The position numbers and the translations under genes are program-made. DNA of 64,000 bases from Kytococcus schroeteri (lineage in GTDB: Bacteria; Actinomycetota; Actinomycetes; Actinomycetales; Dermatophilaceae), in the NCBI RefSeq assembly GCF_042433515.1, contig NZ_JBHLVH010000001.1:62001-126000 (forward strand). Direction: 5' to 3'. The notes under the pieces are model-generated. The model ran no database searches. It saw only the letters and a program-made list of their open reading frames with translations, and was not told the DNA's origin. The first letter of the stretch is position 1, and each line of letters opens with the position of its first letter. Positions 9,029 through 16,539 of this stretch are shown in pieces.

Positions 9029-10243
9029 ATGACTGACGCCGCCCACCCGACCGCCACTGCCCTGCCGGGGCTGGAGGACCTGCAGGAGCGCTGGACGAGC
9101 GCCCTGGAGGACCACCTGCCCGATGCCGTGGAGCTGCGCCACCGCGTGCACGCCGACCCGCGCGTCTCCGGGGAGGAGGAGGACACCGCCCGCCTGGTGG
9201 AGGAGGCCCTCGGCATCCCCATGGCGCGCCTGGCCGACGTGGGGCGCATCGGGCGCATCGGCCCGCAGGAGGGGCCGGCCGTCCTCGTGCGCGGGGAGCT
9301 CGACGCCCTGCCACTGGCCGAGGAGACGGGGGCTGCCTTCGCGGCCTCGAACGGGGCCATGCACGCCTGCGGACACGACGTCCACCTGGCCGCCCTGGTG
9401 GCCGTGGTGCGTGCCGCCCGGGGCCTCGACCTCCCCCTGGGCCTGGTGCCCTTCCTGCAGCCACGCGAGGAGACCTACCCGTCCGGAGCGCGTGATGCGG
9501 TGGAGTCCGGTGAGCTGGAGCGCCTGGGAGTGGCCGCCGCCGTCGGGGCCCACGTGCACCCGGCGGTGCCGCCCGGACAGGTGGCCACCGGTGGGGGCGT
9601 CGTGAACGCGGCGGCCGACGAGCTGCACATCACCATCACCGGTCAGGGCGGCCACGGGGCCTACCCGCATCGAGCGTCCGACCCGGTGGCCGCGCTGGCC
9701 CACACGCTGCTGGCGCTGCAGGAGGTGGTGCGGCGGCACGTGTCCCCGATGCGGCCGGCCACCCTCTCGGTGGGGCACGTGCAGGCCGGTGCGGCGAGCG
9801 CCAACGTACTGCCCTCCCGGGCCGTGGTGCTGGCCACGCTCCGCACCACCGACGCGACCGACCGGCAGGTGGTGCTGCGCGAGGTGCAGCGGGCCGTGGC
9901 GGCGCAGGCCGAGGTGTTCGGCACCACGGCCGAGGTGCGTGTGGTGCCCGGGGAGCCGGTGCTCGACAACGACGTGCAGCTCGTGGAGCACATGGACGCC
10001 TGGCTGGTGCGTGCCGGCATCGAGCCCACGGAGCCGATGCGCTCCCTGGGGGCCGACGACTTCTCCTACCTGGGGGAGCAGGTGCCGGCGGTGATGTCCT
10101 TCGTGGGCGTGCGCGTGGAGGGCCACGACGAGCCCCCGCAGCTGCACACCCCGGCCTTCCTGCCCACGGACGAGGCGGTGCGTGACGTGGCCCGGGCGAT
10201 GGTGGCCGGCTACCTCGGGGCCGTCCAGCGGCTGGGGGCGTGA
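9029..10243 (+). CDS. M20-family amidohydrolase/metallopeptidase
   Basis: A 404-residue zinc-dependent hydrolase of the IAA-amino-acid hydrolase/hippurate hydrolase group. The metal ligands are in RGELDALP (88-95) and HACGHDVH (112-119), the catalytic acids in PREE (145-148), then GAHVHPAVPPG. The dimerisation-domain motif GQGGHGAYPHRASDPV is present. Members hydrolyse N-acyl amino acids, aminobenzoyl conjugates or similar amides. It begins four bases after the preceding stop and ends in a TGATG overlap with the aminotransferase gene, so it is firmly inside this operon. The natural amide is unknown. In this context it may cleave a glutamyl or acyl amide produced by the neighbouring enzymes. 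Confidence 0.9.
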   Translation: MTDAAHPTATALPGLEDLQERWTSALEDHLPDAVELRHRVHADPRVSGEEEDTARLVEEALGIPMARLADVGRIGRIGPQEGPAVLVRGELDALPLAEETGAAFAASNGAMHACGHDVHLAALVAVVRAARGLDLPLGLVPFLQPREETYPSGARDAVESGELERLGVAAAVGAHVHPAVPPGQVATGGGVVNAAADELHITITGQGGHGAYPHRASDPVAALAHTLLALQEVVRRHVSPMRPATLSVGHVQAGAASANVLPSRAVVLATLRTTDATDRQVVLREVQRAVAAQAEVFGTTAEVRVVPGEPVLDNDVQLVEHMDAWLVRAGIEPTEPMRSLGADDFSYLGEQVPAVMSFVGVRVEGHDEPPQLHTPAFLPTDEAVRDVARAMVAGYLGAVQRLGA

Positions 10244-11571
10244 TGGCCGCCCCGACGACCGATGCCGCGTGGTACGCCCAGGACGAGCGGCTGCTGGCCG
10301 GGGTGGAGAAGCTGCGCTTCTTCCCGCAGGTGGCGGCCTCCGGGCAGGGTGCCGTGCTCACCACCCCGGAGGGGCGCCAGGTGCTGGACCTCAGCGCCAG
10401 CTGGACCGCGACCGGTCTGGGGCTGGGCCACCCGGGCGTGGCCGATGCCGTGTCCCGGGCCGTCCGCGCCCCGGCGGGTGGGTCGCTGCTCTCGGGCACG
10501 CACCCCGATGCCGTGCTGCTGGCCCGGGAGCTGCTCGCGGTCGTGCCCACGCGGGGCGAGGACCGGCAGGTCTACCTGGGGCACGCCGGCTCGGACGCCA
10601 ACGACATGGCCGTGGCCGCCGCCCGTCACGCCACCGGACGCGAGCGCATCGTGGCCTTCCGCGGCGGGTACCACGGCGGCATCGGGCGGTCGCGGGGCGT
10701 CTCGGGCGTGCACGTGGAGGCCGGGGTGCCGGCCGAGGACGGGTTGGTGCTCGTGCCCTACCCCGACCCCTACCGGCCCTGGTGCGAGGGGGACCTCCTT
10801 GCCGCGACCTTGTCGGAGGTGCGGGAGGCGTTGTCCGCCGGTGACGTGGCCGCGGTGATGGTGGAGCCCATCCAGTGCGACGGTGGCGTGGTGGTGCCAC
10901 CGGACGGGTTCCTGCCCGGGCTGCGTGCCCTGTGCGACGAGTTCGGCACCCTGCTGGTGGTCGACGAGGTGAAGGCGGGGATGGGCCGCACCGGCCACCT
11001 GCTGGCCCACCGCCACGAGCAGGTGGAGGCCGACCTGGTGACCCTGGGCAAGGCGCTGGGCAACGGGCTGCCGGTCTCGGCGACCGTCGGCCCGACCGCC
11101 GCGCTGGGCACGCCGGTGGCCAGTGCGCTCATGACCACGGTGGGCAACCCCGTGTGCTGCGCCGCCGCGCGGGCTGTCCTCGCCGCCCTCGCCGACGGGG
11201 AGCTGGCCGCGCGGGCCGTGGCCCTCGGGGACCGGGCACGTGCGCGACTGAACGACTACCTCGCCTCGGGCCGGCCCGGGGCGGCCCGGGTCGGCGACGT
11301 CCGTGGCCGTGGCCTGCTGCTCGGGGTGGAGCTGGTGGAGGCCGGGTCCACGGATCCCGATGCGGCGCTCGCGGCGACCACGAGCTTCGCCGGCTGGGGC
11401 CATGGAGTGGTGGCCTACCCGGTGCGCGACAACGTCCTGGAGATCACGCCGCCGCTCACCATCGGCGAGGAGGAGCTGGACCTCGCACTCGACCGGCTGC
11501 TCGACGCGCTCGACGCCGCGGCCCGTGGCGAGGTGGACCCGGCCGATCTCGCGGCATACTCCGGATGGTGA
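10243..11571 (+). CDS. class III PLP-dependent aminotransferase
   Basis: A 442-residue fold-type I aminotransferase of the omega-amino acid/GABA/glutamate-semialdehyde group. The PLP-lysine is Lys270 in TLGKALGNGLP. The PLP-nitrogen-binding Asp241 is in LLVVDEVKAGMGRTG, and GSDAND (residues 116-121) is the phosphate-binding turn. The ATG overlaps the previous stop (TGATG). As the last gene of the ctlX-to-aminotransferase run, it would remove an amino group from a compound released or modified by the two hydrolases, in the way PuuE acts in putrescine catabolism (analogy only). The C-terminal 40 residues are a normal small-domain helix. Confidence 0.92.
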   Translation: MAAPTTDAAWYAQDERLLAGVEKLRFFPQVAASGQGAVLTTPEGRQVLDLSASWTATGLGLGHPGVADAVSRAVRAPAGGSLLSGTHPDAVLLARELLAVVPTRGEDRQVYLGHAGSDANDMAVAAARHATGRERIVAFRGGYHGGIGRSRGVSGVHVEAGVPAEDGLVLVPYPDPYRPWCEGDLLAATLSEVREALSAGDVAAVMVEPIQCDGGVVVPPDGFLPGLRALCDEFGTLLVVDEVKAGMGRTGHLLAHRHEQVEADLVTLGKALGNGLPVSATVGPTAALGTPVASALMTTVGNPVCCAAARAVLAALADGELAARAVALGDRARARLNDYLASGRPGAARVGDVRGRGLLLGVELVEAGSTDPDAALAATTSFAGWGHGVVAYPVRDNVLEITPPLTIGEEELDLALDRLLDALDAAARGEVDPADLAAYSGW

Positions 11572-11615
11572 CGGGGAACCTCACCCGTCGCGCACCCACC
11601 GGCCAGGAGACCTCC

Positions 11616-12266
11616 GTGCCCGAGCACCCGCACCACGACCCCGCCCACCACGGCAGCCACTTCGACGACCGCGCGGCCACCTGGGACGGCACCCCCGGCA
11701 AGCGCGAGGAGGCGGCCGCCGTGGCCGGTGCCGTGGTCGACGCGCTCGACCTGCGCGGCGACGAGCGGCTGCTGGAGTACGGCGCTGGCACCGGGCTGGT
11801 GGCCGCTGCCCTGGCCGACCACGTGGGCCGGGTGACCTTGGCCGACGCCTCGGCGGGCATGCTCGCGGTGATGCGCGCCAAGGTGGCCGAGGGCGACCTG
11901 CCCGCCGGCACCCGCGTGCTCGAGCTCGACCTCACCCACGATGCCGTGCCCTGCGAGCGCTTCGACGTGGTGGTCTGCAGCCTGGTGCTGCATCACCTGG
12001 TCGAGGTGCCGCCGGTGCTCGGCGCCCTGCACGACCTCCTCGCCGAGGGCGGCCACCTCGCGGTGCTCGACCTGGACACCGACCCGGACGGTTCCTTCCA
12101 CGCCCAGGTGGACGACTTCCACGGCCACGACGGGTTCGACCGCGAGCAGTTCAGCCTCTGGCTGGCCGACGCCGGGTTCGAGCGGGTGACGGTGGTCGAC
12201 GGTGTGGCCGTGACCAAGCCGGATGGCGACTACCCGACCTTCCTGGCCACGGCCCGCCGCGCCTGA
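11616..12266 (+). CDS. class I SAM-dependent methyltransferase
   Basis: A 216-residue Rossmann-fold methyltransferase of the UbiE/YafE type. Motif I is EYGAGTG (54-60), the acidic loop is LADAS (about 75-79), and motif IV is VVCSLVLHHLVEVPPVL. The substrate cannot be inferred. The N-terminus is His-rich, with several His-Pro or His-His pairs. GTG at 11616 is preferred because AGGAG lies six bases upstream. An upstream ATG at 11565 overlaps the aminotransferase stop and would add 17 residues, so coupling with the catabolic cluster is possible but not certain. It is convergent, with a six-base gap, to the small membrane protein gene. Confidence 0.88.
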   Translation: MPEHPHHDPAHHGSHFDDRAATWDGTPGKREEAAAVAGAVVDALDLRGDERLLEYGAGTGLVAAALADHVGRVTLADASAGMLAVMRAKVAEGDLPAGTRVLELDLTHDAVPCERFDVVVCSLVLHHLVEVPPVLGALHDLLAEGGHLAVLDLDTDPDGSFHAQVDDFHGHDGFDREQFSLWLADAGFERVTVVDGVAVTKPDGDYPTFLATARRA

Positions 12267-12272
12267 CCCGTC

Positions 12273-12740
12273 TCAGCGCAGCAGCTGCACGCCCTGGCTG
12301 GCCAGGGCGCCGAAGAGCACGCCCCACAGCACGATGCTCACGCACTGCCAGCCGATGACGGCGCGGCGGTCGGCGCCCAGGCCCACCATGAGGGCGGAGG
12401 TGACCTGGCTGGGCAGCATGGTCTGGCCCAGCAGCGAGACACCCGGCACGCCCCAGCGGTCGAAGGCCCGGCGGAAGCGGCGCCGGCGGGGCGACTCCTC
12501 CTCGGCGCCGGAGGTGGCCAGGGCGCGGCCCGTGCCGGCCAGGGTGACGAAGAGCAGCATCGAGACGACGTTTCCCACCACGGCGGCAGCGACGGCCACG
12601 GCGGGGTGCAGCCCCGCCAGCACGCCGATGGTGGAACCGAAGTAGCTCTCCACGAACGGGATCGCGCTCACGAGCGCGATGCCGGCCCACTGGAGGGCGG
12701 GCGGCAGGCCCTCGGTGAAGTTCTGCAGTGCGTCCAGCAC
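12273..12740 (-). CDS. small integral membrane protein, COG2426-like putative small-drug exporter
   Basis: A 155-residue protein with about four hydrophobic segments (residues 13-35, 45-70, 95-115, 125-150) and a polar, arginine-rich loop in the middle. The layout, including IPFVESYFGSTIGVLAG at the start, matches proteins annotated as putative small multidrug export proteins. The function is not experimentally settled for the family. The GTG start at 12740 has GGAGG five bases upstream. A perfect 18-bp palindrome lies about 100 bases upstream, between this gene and the adjacent two-component system genes, so the system may control it (inference). Confidence 0.75.
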   Translation of the reverse strand: MLDALQNFTEGLPPALQWAGIALVSAIPFVESYFGSTIGVLAGLHPAVAVAAAVVGNVVSMLLFVTLAGTGRALATSGAEEESPRRRRFRRAFDRWGVPGVSLLGQTMLPSQVTSALMVGLGADRRAVIGWQCVSIVLWGVLFGALASQGVQLLR

Positions 12741-12842
12741 GGTGGCCTCCTGGTGTCTCGGTGGTGGCTCCAGCCTCGGGCCGTCACCGGCCACCCACCC
12801 GTGAACCCGTGCACCGGATGCCGGGGAGGCCTCACCGCCGCG

Positions 12843-12860
12843 GCATGACGGACGTCATGC
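12843..12860. promoter_or_regulatory. perfect palindrome, candidate operator of the adjacent response regulator
   Basis: The arms GCATGACG and CGTCATGC flank a central GA, giving an 18-bp perfect inverted repeat about 100 bases upstream of the small exporter gene and just after the NarL-type regulator gene. NarL/FixJ regulators bind short inverted repeats, and local targets are common for this family. Confidence 0.5.
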
Positions 12861-12922
12861 GGGCCACCCGCACCGGCTCGGTCCCCTCGTCGGCCCGTGC
12901 CCCCGCATCGAGCCGGGACCCC

Positions 12923-13561
12923 TCAGATCCACCCCTTGGCGCGGGCCACCCGCGCGGCCTCGTGCCGGTTGGCCGTGCCGGTCTTGGTGACCGCCGCCGA
13001 GAGGTAGTTGCGCACCGTGCCGGGGGAGAGGTGCGCCCGCTCGGCGATCTCCTCCACCGGGGCCGCGTCGGCGGAGAGCTCCAGCACATCGGCCTCCCGG
13101 GCGCTCAGGGGCGAGGCGCCCGCGGCCAGGGCGTCGGCGGCGAGCTCCTGGTCCACGTACCGCCCGCCGGTGGCCAGCGTGCGCACGGCCTCGGTGAGCG
13201 CGCGGCGTCCCACGGTCTTGGGCAGGAACCCGCGCACCCCGTTCTCCAGAGCGCGCTTGAGGTACCCCGGTCGCCCGTGGCTGGTGATGACGAGGCTCGC
13301 CGCCTGCGGCTGCACCTGGGCCAGGTGCACGGCCAGGTCGATGCCGTCGCCGTCCGGGAGCTGCAGGTCCAGCAGGGCCACGTCCACCTCGGTGGAGCGC
13401 AGCACCGCCTGGGCCTCGGCCACCGAGCCGGCACGACCCACCACCTCGAGGTCCTCCTCGAGGGCCAGCAGGGAGGCCAGCGCCTCGCGGATGAGGGTCT
13501 CGTCCTCCACCAGCAGCACGCGGGTGCGGGCCGGGGTGGTGCCGGTGGCGTCGGGGGTCAT
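12923..13561 (-). CDS. NarL/FixJ-family response regulator
   Basis: A 212-residue regulator with a receiver domain at about 13-130: acidic pocket VEDE at 18-21, phospho-acceptor Asp65 in VALLDLQLPDGDGID, and conserved Lys115 in FLPK. A LuxR-type helix-turn-helix follows at about 148-208, containing LSAREADVLEL and IAERAHLSPGTVRNYL. The ATG overlaps the stop of the kinase gene (ATGA), so the two are translationally coupled. The gene that follows encodes a small membrane transporter and carries an 18-bp palindrome upstream. The system resembles DesK/DesR- or LiaS/LiaR-like pairs that sense membrane state, but no specific signal can be read from the sequence. Confidence 0.95.
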   Translation of the reverse strand: MTPDATGTTPARTRVLLVEDETLIREALASLLALEEDLEVVGRAGSVAEAQAVLRSTEVDVALLDLQLPDGDGIDLAVHLAQVQPQAASLVITSHGRPGYLKRALENGVRGFLPKTVGRRALTEAVRTLATGGRYVDQELAADALAAGASPLSAREADVLELSADAAPVEEIAERAHLSPGTVRNYLSAAVTKTGTANRHEAARVARAKGWI

Positions 13562-14820
13562 CGGGTCTCCTGGGGGGACGGGGCAGGCGTGGGTGGTGCG
13601 TCGGTGGGCAGGGTCGCCACGAGGGTGAACCTGTCGGCGGTGGGGTGGGTCGCCAGGTGCCCGCCGGCCTGGCGGAGCCGCTCGCGCAGGCCGGCCAGCC
13701 CCGTGCCCCGGGGGCGGCTCCCCGCATCGGGGCCGGTGGGGGCCTGCCGGGGGCGGTCGTTCACCAGCTCCAGAGACACGTCGGTGGGGCCGGGGCGCAC
13801 GGCCAGGTGCACGGTGCGGGCGTCGGAGTGGCGCAGCACGTTGGTGACGCCCTCGCGCAGCACCCAGCCCACGGCCTCGGAGGTGGCCGGCGGCCAGCCG
13901 GGGTGGTGCTCCACGTGCTCGGCGCCCTCGACGTGCACCTCGGCCCCGGACGAGCGCAGCAGGGCCACCGCGCCCTCGAGCTCGGCGGCCGGGTCCATGC
14001 GGCGGTAGCCACGCACCACGCCCCGGAGGTCGTCCGCGGCCTCCTGTGCGAGGCAGCGCACGGCGTCGGTCTCCGCGGCGGCGGCCTCCCCGTCGCCCCG
14101 CCGCGCCAGCTCCCCGGCCAGCTCGCTCTTGAGGGCCACCACCGAGAGGGTGCGGCCCAGCACGTCGTGGAGGTCGCGGCTGAAACGCAGCCGCTCCTCG
14201 GCCACCGCCAGGTCGGCGGCCACCCGGTGGTGGCGGGCCTGCGCGCGCACCACGCTCATGGCCCACGCGCTGCAGTACCCGATGAAGAGCCCCGTCCCCA
14301 GGCCGATTCCCAGGCCCACGGCCGACATGGGCACCAGGCGCAGGTCGCGGACGGCCAGGGTCAGGCACGCGGCGAGGGCCGGCACGCACGCGAGCGTGGT
14401 GGCCAGCCGCCAGCGGACGGCAAGGCCCAGCATCATCGCCACCGACATGGCCGTGTAGCCCATCATCGGCAGGATGCGGGGCTCCTCGGCCGCCCAGGCG
14501 GGGACGGCGGTGAGCACGGTGCCCGCGGCCACGGTGCCGGCCACCGCGGCCCACGCCGGGCCGGCGAGCTCGCCCTCGTCCTGGAGGGGCAGGGCCTCGC
14601 GCGCCATCCACACCGAGCACACCAGCATCAGCAGCACCGAGGGCAGGGTCAGCCAGCGCAGCGCGGGCAGGGCCACCCACAGCACCGCGCCGCCCAGGAA
14701 CAGGAAGGTGACCAGCACGAGCGCCACCGAGAACAGCGTGTACAGGCCGAACTGGCGCACCGCCCGGTCGGTGGCGGTGCGGAAGTGCGGTGCGGGGGCG
14801 CGGCGGGTCCAGGCGGGCAC
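13558..14820 (-). CDS. NarL-type sensor histidine kinase (HisKA_3)
   Basis: A 420-residue kinase. The N-terminal half carries about six hydrophobic segments (residues 25-195) in a DesK-like arrangement without a large extracellular domain. The phospho-acceptor His218 lies in FSRDLHDVLGRTLSVVALK, the HisKA_3 signature. The ATPase domain follows with an N-box at VLREGVTNVLRHS and a glycine box at RGTGLAGLRERL. The GTG at 14820 follows an AGGA sequence at nine bases. An upstream GTG at 14865 would extend the protein into the end of the neighbouring gene and is less likely. Sensing through the membrane segments is inferred from the layout. Confidence 0.9.
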   Translation of the reverse strand: MPAWTRRAPAPHFRTATDRAVRQFGLYTLFSVALVLVTFLFLGGAVLWVALPALRWLTLPSVLLMLVCSVWMAREALPLQDEGELAGPAWAAVAGTVAAGTVLTAVPAWAAEEPRILPMMGYTAMSVAMMLGLAVRWRLATTLACVPALAACLTLAVRDLRLVPMSAVGLGIGLGTGLFIGYCSAWAMSVVRAQARHHRVAADLAVAEERLRFSRDLHDVLGRTLSVVALKSELAGELARRGDGEAAAAETDAVRCLAQEAADDLRGVVRGYRRMDPAAELEGAVALLRSSGAEVHVEGAEHVEHHPGWPPATSEAVGWVLREGVTNVLRHSDARTVHLAVRPGPTDVSLELVNDRPRQAPTGPDAGSRPRGTGLAGLRERLRQAGGHLATHPTADRFTLVATLPTDAPPTPAPSPQETR

Positions 14821-14861
14821 GGGGCCATCCTGCCCGAGGGGGCGGGGCGCGATCGCCCGGG

Positions 14862-15449
14862 TCACATCGGGCTGGCGCCACCCTCCGGGGCACCCGGGCG
14901 GCGCCACTGCGGGTCGCGGCCGATGAAGGCCATGAGGCGCTCCACCGGGTCCTCGCTCTCGGTCTCCACCGCCGGGCCGTACTGGCCGGACTGGCGCAGC
15001 ATCTGCTCGATGGGCTCCATGCCCTGCAGCATCTGCTCGGCGTAGTCGGGGTCCAGGTCGGGCTCCACGCCGGCGGCGCGGGCCAGGTCCCAGGTGTGCA
15101 TGTAGATGTCCGAGACGTACAGGTCGCCGGTCATCTCGGCGATCGTCTGGCCGGCGAACGGGCCCTCGTCCAGCACGATGGTGGAGCGCTCGCTGTCGTC
15201 GAGCAGCTCCTGCACGTCGGCGGCGCGCTGGCGCCAGGCGGTGGCGGGGTCGGCCTGCGGGTCGCGGTCGGGCAAGTCCATGTCCACCCAGTTCTCCAGC
15301 ACGGACTCGTACCAGTCGATGAGGTGCTCCACGACGTCGCCGGCGGTCCACTCCTTGACCGGGGTGGGGGCGTCCCAGTCGGTCACCGTGTCCGCCACGT
15401 CGGCGAACGCCTGGGAGAAGCGCGCGTGCAGGCCGGACTCGAGACTCAT
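14862..15449 (-). CDS. TIGR03086-type metal-binding DinB-like protein
   Basis: A 195-residue protein of the mycothiol-dependent maleylpyruvate isomerase/DinB superfamily. Typical positions: WTAGDVVEHLIDW near residue 35, with a metal-ligand histidine, and YVSDIYMHTWDLARA near residue 115, with the second histidine. These four-helix-bundle proteins are abundant in actinobacteria and use or handle mycothiol. The reaction is unknown for most. The ATG at 15449 has GAGG in its upstream region. It is the first minus-strand gene of the group and may be cotranscribed with the two-component system downstream. Confidence 0.82.
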   Translation of the reverse strand: MSLESGLHARFSQAFADVADTVTDWDAPTPVKEWTAGDVVEHLIDWYESVLENWVDMDLPDRDPQADPATAWRQRAADVQELLDDSERSTIVLDEGPFAGQTIAEMTGDLYVSDIYMHTWDLARAAGVEPDLDPDYAEQMLQGMEPIEQMLRQSGQYGPAVETESEDPVERLMAFIGRDPQWRRPGAPEGGASPM

Positions 15450-15563
15450 GGTGACCTCCGTGGTGTGCGGCGGGTGGGCCGGCGGTGTGCCGGGTCCGCA
15501 GGGCCATCATGCCTGTCGGGGTGTCGGGGCCGCACGCGGGAGCGCCGCGGTGCGTGGACCACG

Positions 15564-16010
15564 ATGGGGCACGTGCCCCGCCCTGCCGACCGCCCCTTCG
15601 TGTTCACCCACTCGTGGACCGAACCCGGCGCTCCGGCAGCGGTGTACGCGCGGTGGGCGGTTCCGGAGGGCTTCCCGGGGTGGTGGCCGCAGGCGCGGGC
15701 GGCGCGGCGGACCGGGGACGGCGCGGGCTCGATGGTGGTGCGCAGCCTGCTGCCGGTGCCCCTGCGGTTCTCGCTGCGGCGGGTGGTGGAGGACCCGGTG
15801 GGGCGCCGGCTGGTGGCCCGGTCCGCGGGCGACCTGGTGGGGACGATCGAGGTGCGCGTGGTGGCGTGCGGCGGGGGCAGCCGCATCGTGTGGCGGCAGC
15901 GGTGCCGGCTGGCGCACCCGGTGCTGCGGCACGCGCTGTGGGTGCCCGGTGCGCGGGCGGTGCTGCGGGCCAACCACGCGTGGATGATGCGCGGCGCCCG
16001 CCAGGCGTGA
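15564..16010 (+). CDS. SRPBCC-fold (polyketide cyclase/dehydrase-like) protein
   Basis: A 148-residue START-like protein beginning with the usual strand FVFTHSWTEPGAPAAVYARW, then a buried-pocket fold rich in Arg and Trp. No catalytic residues can be assigned, and such proteins often bind small hydrophobic ligands. ATG at 15564 gives the full fold. GTG at 15573 is an alternative, preceded at seven bases by CACGAT, which would make it leaderless. It stands alone between the divergent DinB-like gene and a repeat-rich gap. Confidence 0.7.
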   Translation: MGHVPRPADRPFVFTHSWTEPGAPAAVYARWAVPEGFPGWWPQARAARRTGDGAGSMVVRSLLPVPLRFSLRRVVEDPVGRRLVARSAGDLVGTIEVRVVACGGGSRIVWRQRCRLAHPVLRHALWVPGARAVLRANHAWMMRGARQA

Positions 16011-16121
16011 GGGGGGACGTCGTTGGGCCTGGGCGGGGAAGCCCGCTCCGGCATCGCCCAGCCCACGCCCTCCGGCATCCTCGCCTCATCGCCCCGCCGC
16101 GTCCCCCATCGCACCGCCCGT

Positions 16122-16221
16122 CGCACGCGAAAACTCACTGCGCACGCGAAAGGTGCTGGCCGCACGCGAAGCTTCCCGTGCGGGGGCGTCCCTTCCCGTG
16201 CCGCGCCACCTTTCCCGTGCG
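16122..16221. repeat. cluster of CGCACGCGAA / TTCCCGTGCG repeats
   Basis: Three direct copies of CGCACGCGAA (16122, 16141, 16161) are followed by three near-reverse-complement copies of TTCCCGTGC(G/C) (16173, 16193, 16212), so the tract can fold on itself. The middle unit contains AAAGGTGCTGGCC, which recurs with the same neighbours at 32.85 kb. This is therefore a dispersed extragenic repeat, not random GC-rich sequence. Confidence 0.6.
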
Positions 16222-16269
16222 GCGGGGCGATGGGGCCCACCTCCGCAGCAGACCCACCCGAGCGGCCTC

Positions 16270-16303
16270 AGACCTCCGGGTTCCGTGCAGACCTCCGGGT
16301 TCC
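16270..16303. repeat. tandem direct repeat CAGACCTCCGGGTTCCG
   Basis: Two near-adjacent copies of a 17-bp unit (one-base variation at the first position). The reverse complement of this unit closely matches the central part of the two 78-bp hairpin repeats at 22.2 and 23.5 kb, so all belong to one family. Confidence 0.5.
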
Positions 16304-16313
16304 GCCGCCCCAC

Positions 16314-16373
16314 CCTCCGGAAAGCTTTCAGAACCACCACGACGGCGCGGTGGATCTGAAAGCTTTCCGGAGG
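16314..16373. repeat. 19-bp perfect inverted repeat with GGAAAGCTTTCC core
   Basis: Arms at 16314-16332 and 16355-16373 are perfectly complementary, and pairing continues inward for five of six further bases. Each arm contains the self-palindrome GGAAAGCTTTCC. No T-tract follows, so it is not a classical terminator. It lies about 75 bases upstream of the thi promoter. The rest of the 16011-16449 gap shows no convincing gene. Confidence 0.65.
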
Positions 16374-16449
16374 TGAGCACGTCCGGAGGGGTGCCGCCCC
16401 GGCCCCGCCCCGGCCACACACCCACCCGAGGGCGGGACGCCCCACCACC

Positions 16450-16455
16450 TAGGGT
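16450..16455 (+). promoter_or_regulatory. -10 element of the thiE-thiD transcript
   Basis: TAGGGT fits the TANNNT pattern and ends eight bases before the first conserved base of the TPP aptamer, as expected if the aptamer begins near the transcript 5' end. Confidence 0.5.
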
Positions 16456-16463
16456 GGCCGACG

Positions 16464-16536
16464 ACGCGGGGTGCCCCACCGGGGCTGAGAACACACCCGT
16501 GGAACCTGATCTCGTTCACGCGAGCGGAGGGACGTC
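16464..16536 (+). promoter_or_regulatory. TPP riboswitch (THI element)
   Basis: The conserved aptamer core is plain. CGGGGTGCC opens P2/P3, GGCTGAGA forms the pyrimidine-binding T-loop side, and ACCCGTGGAACCTGATCTCG gives the P4/P5 pyrophosphate-binding region. A short closing helix and GGAGGG follow. The aptamer runs directly into the ribosome binding site of thiE at 16526-16531, so thiamine diphosphate binding would most likely block translation initiation and does not need a terminator. Confidence 0.92.
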
Positions 16537-16539
16537 ATC

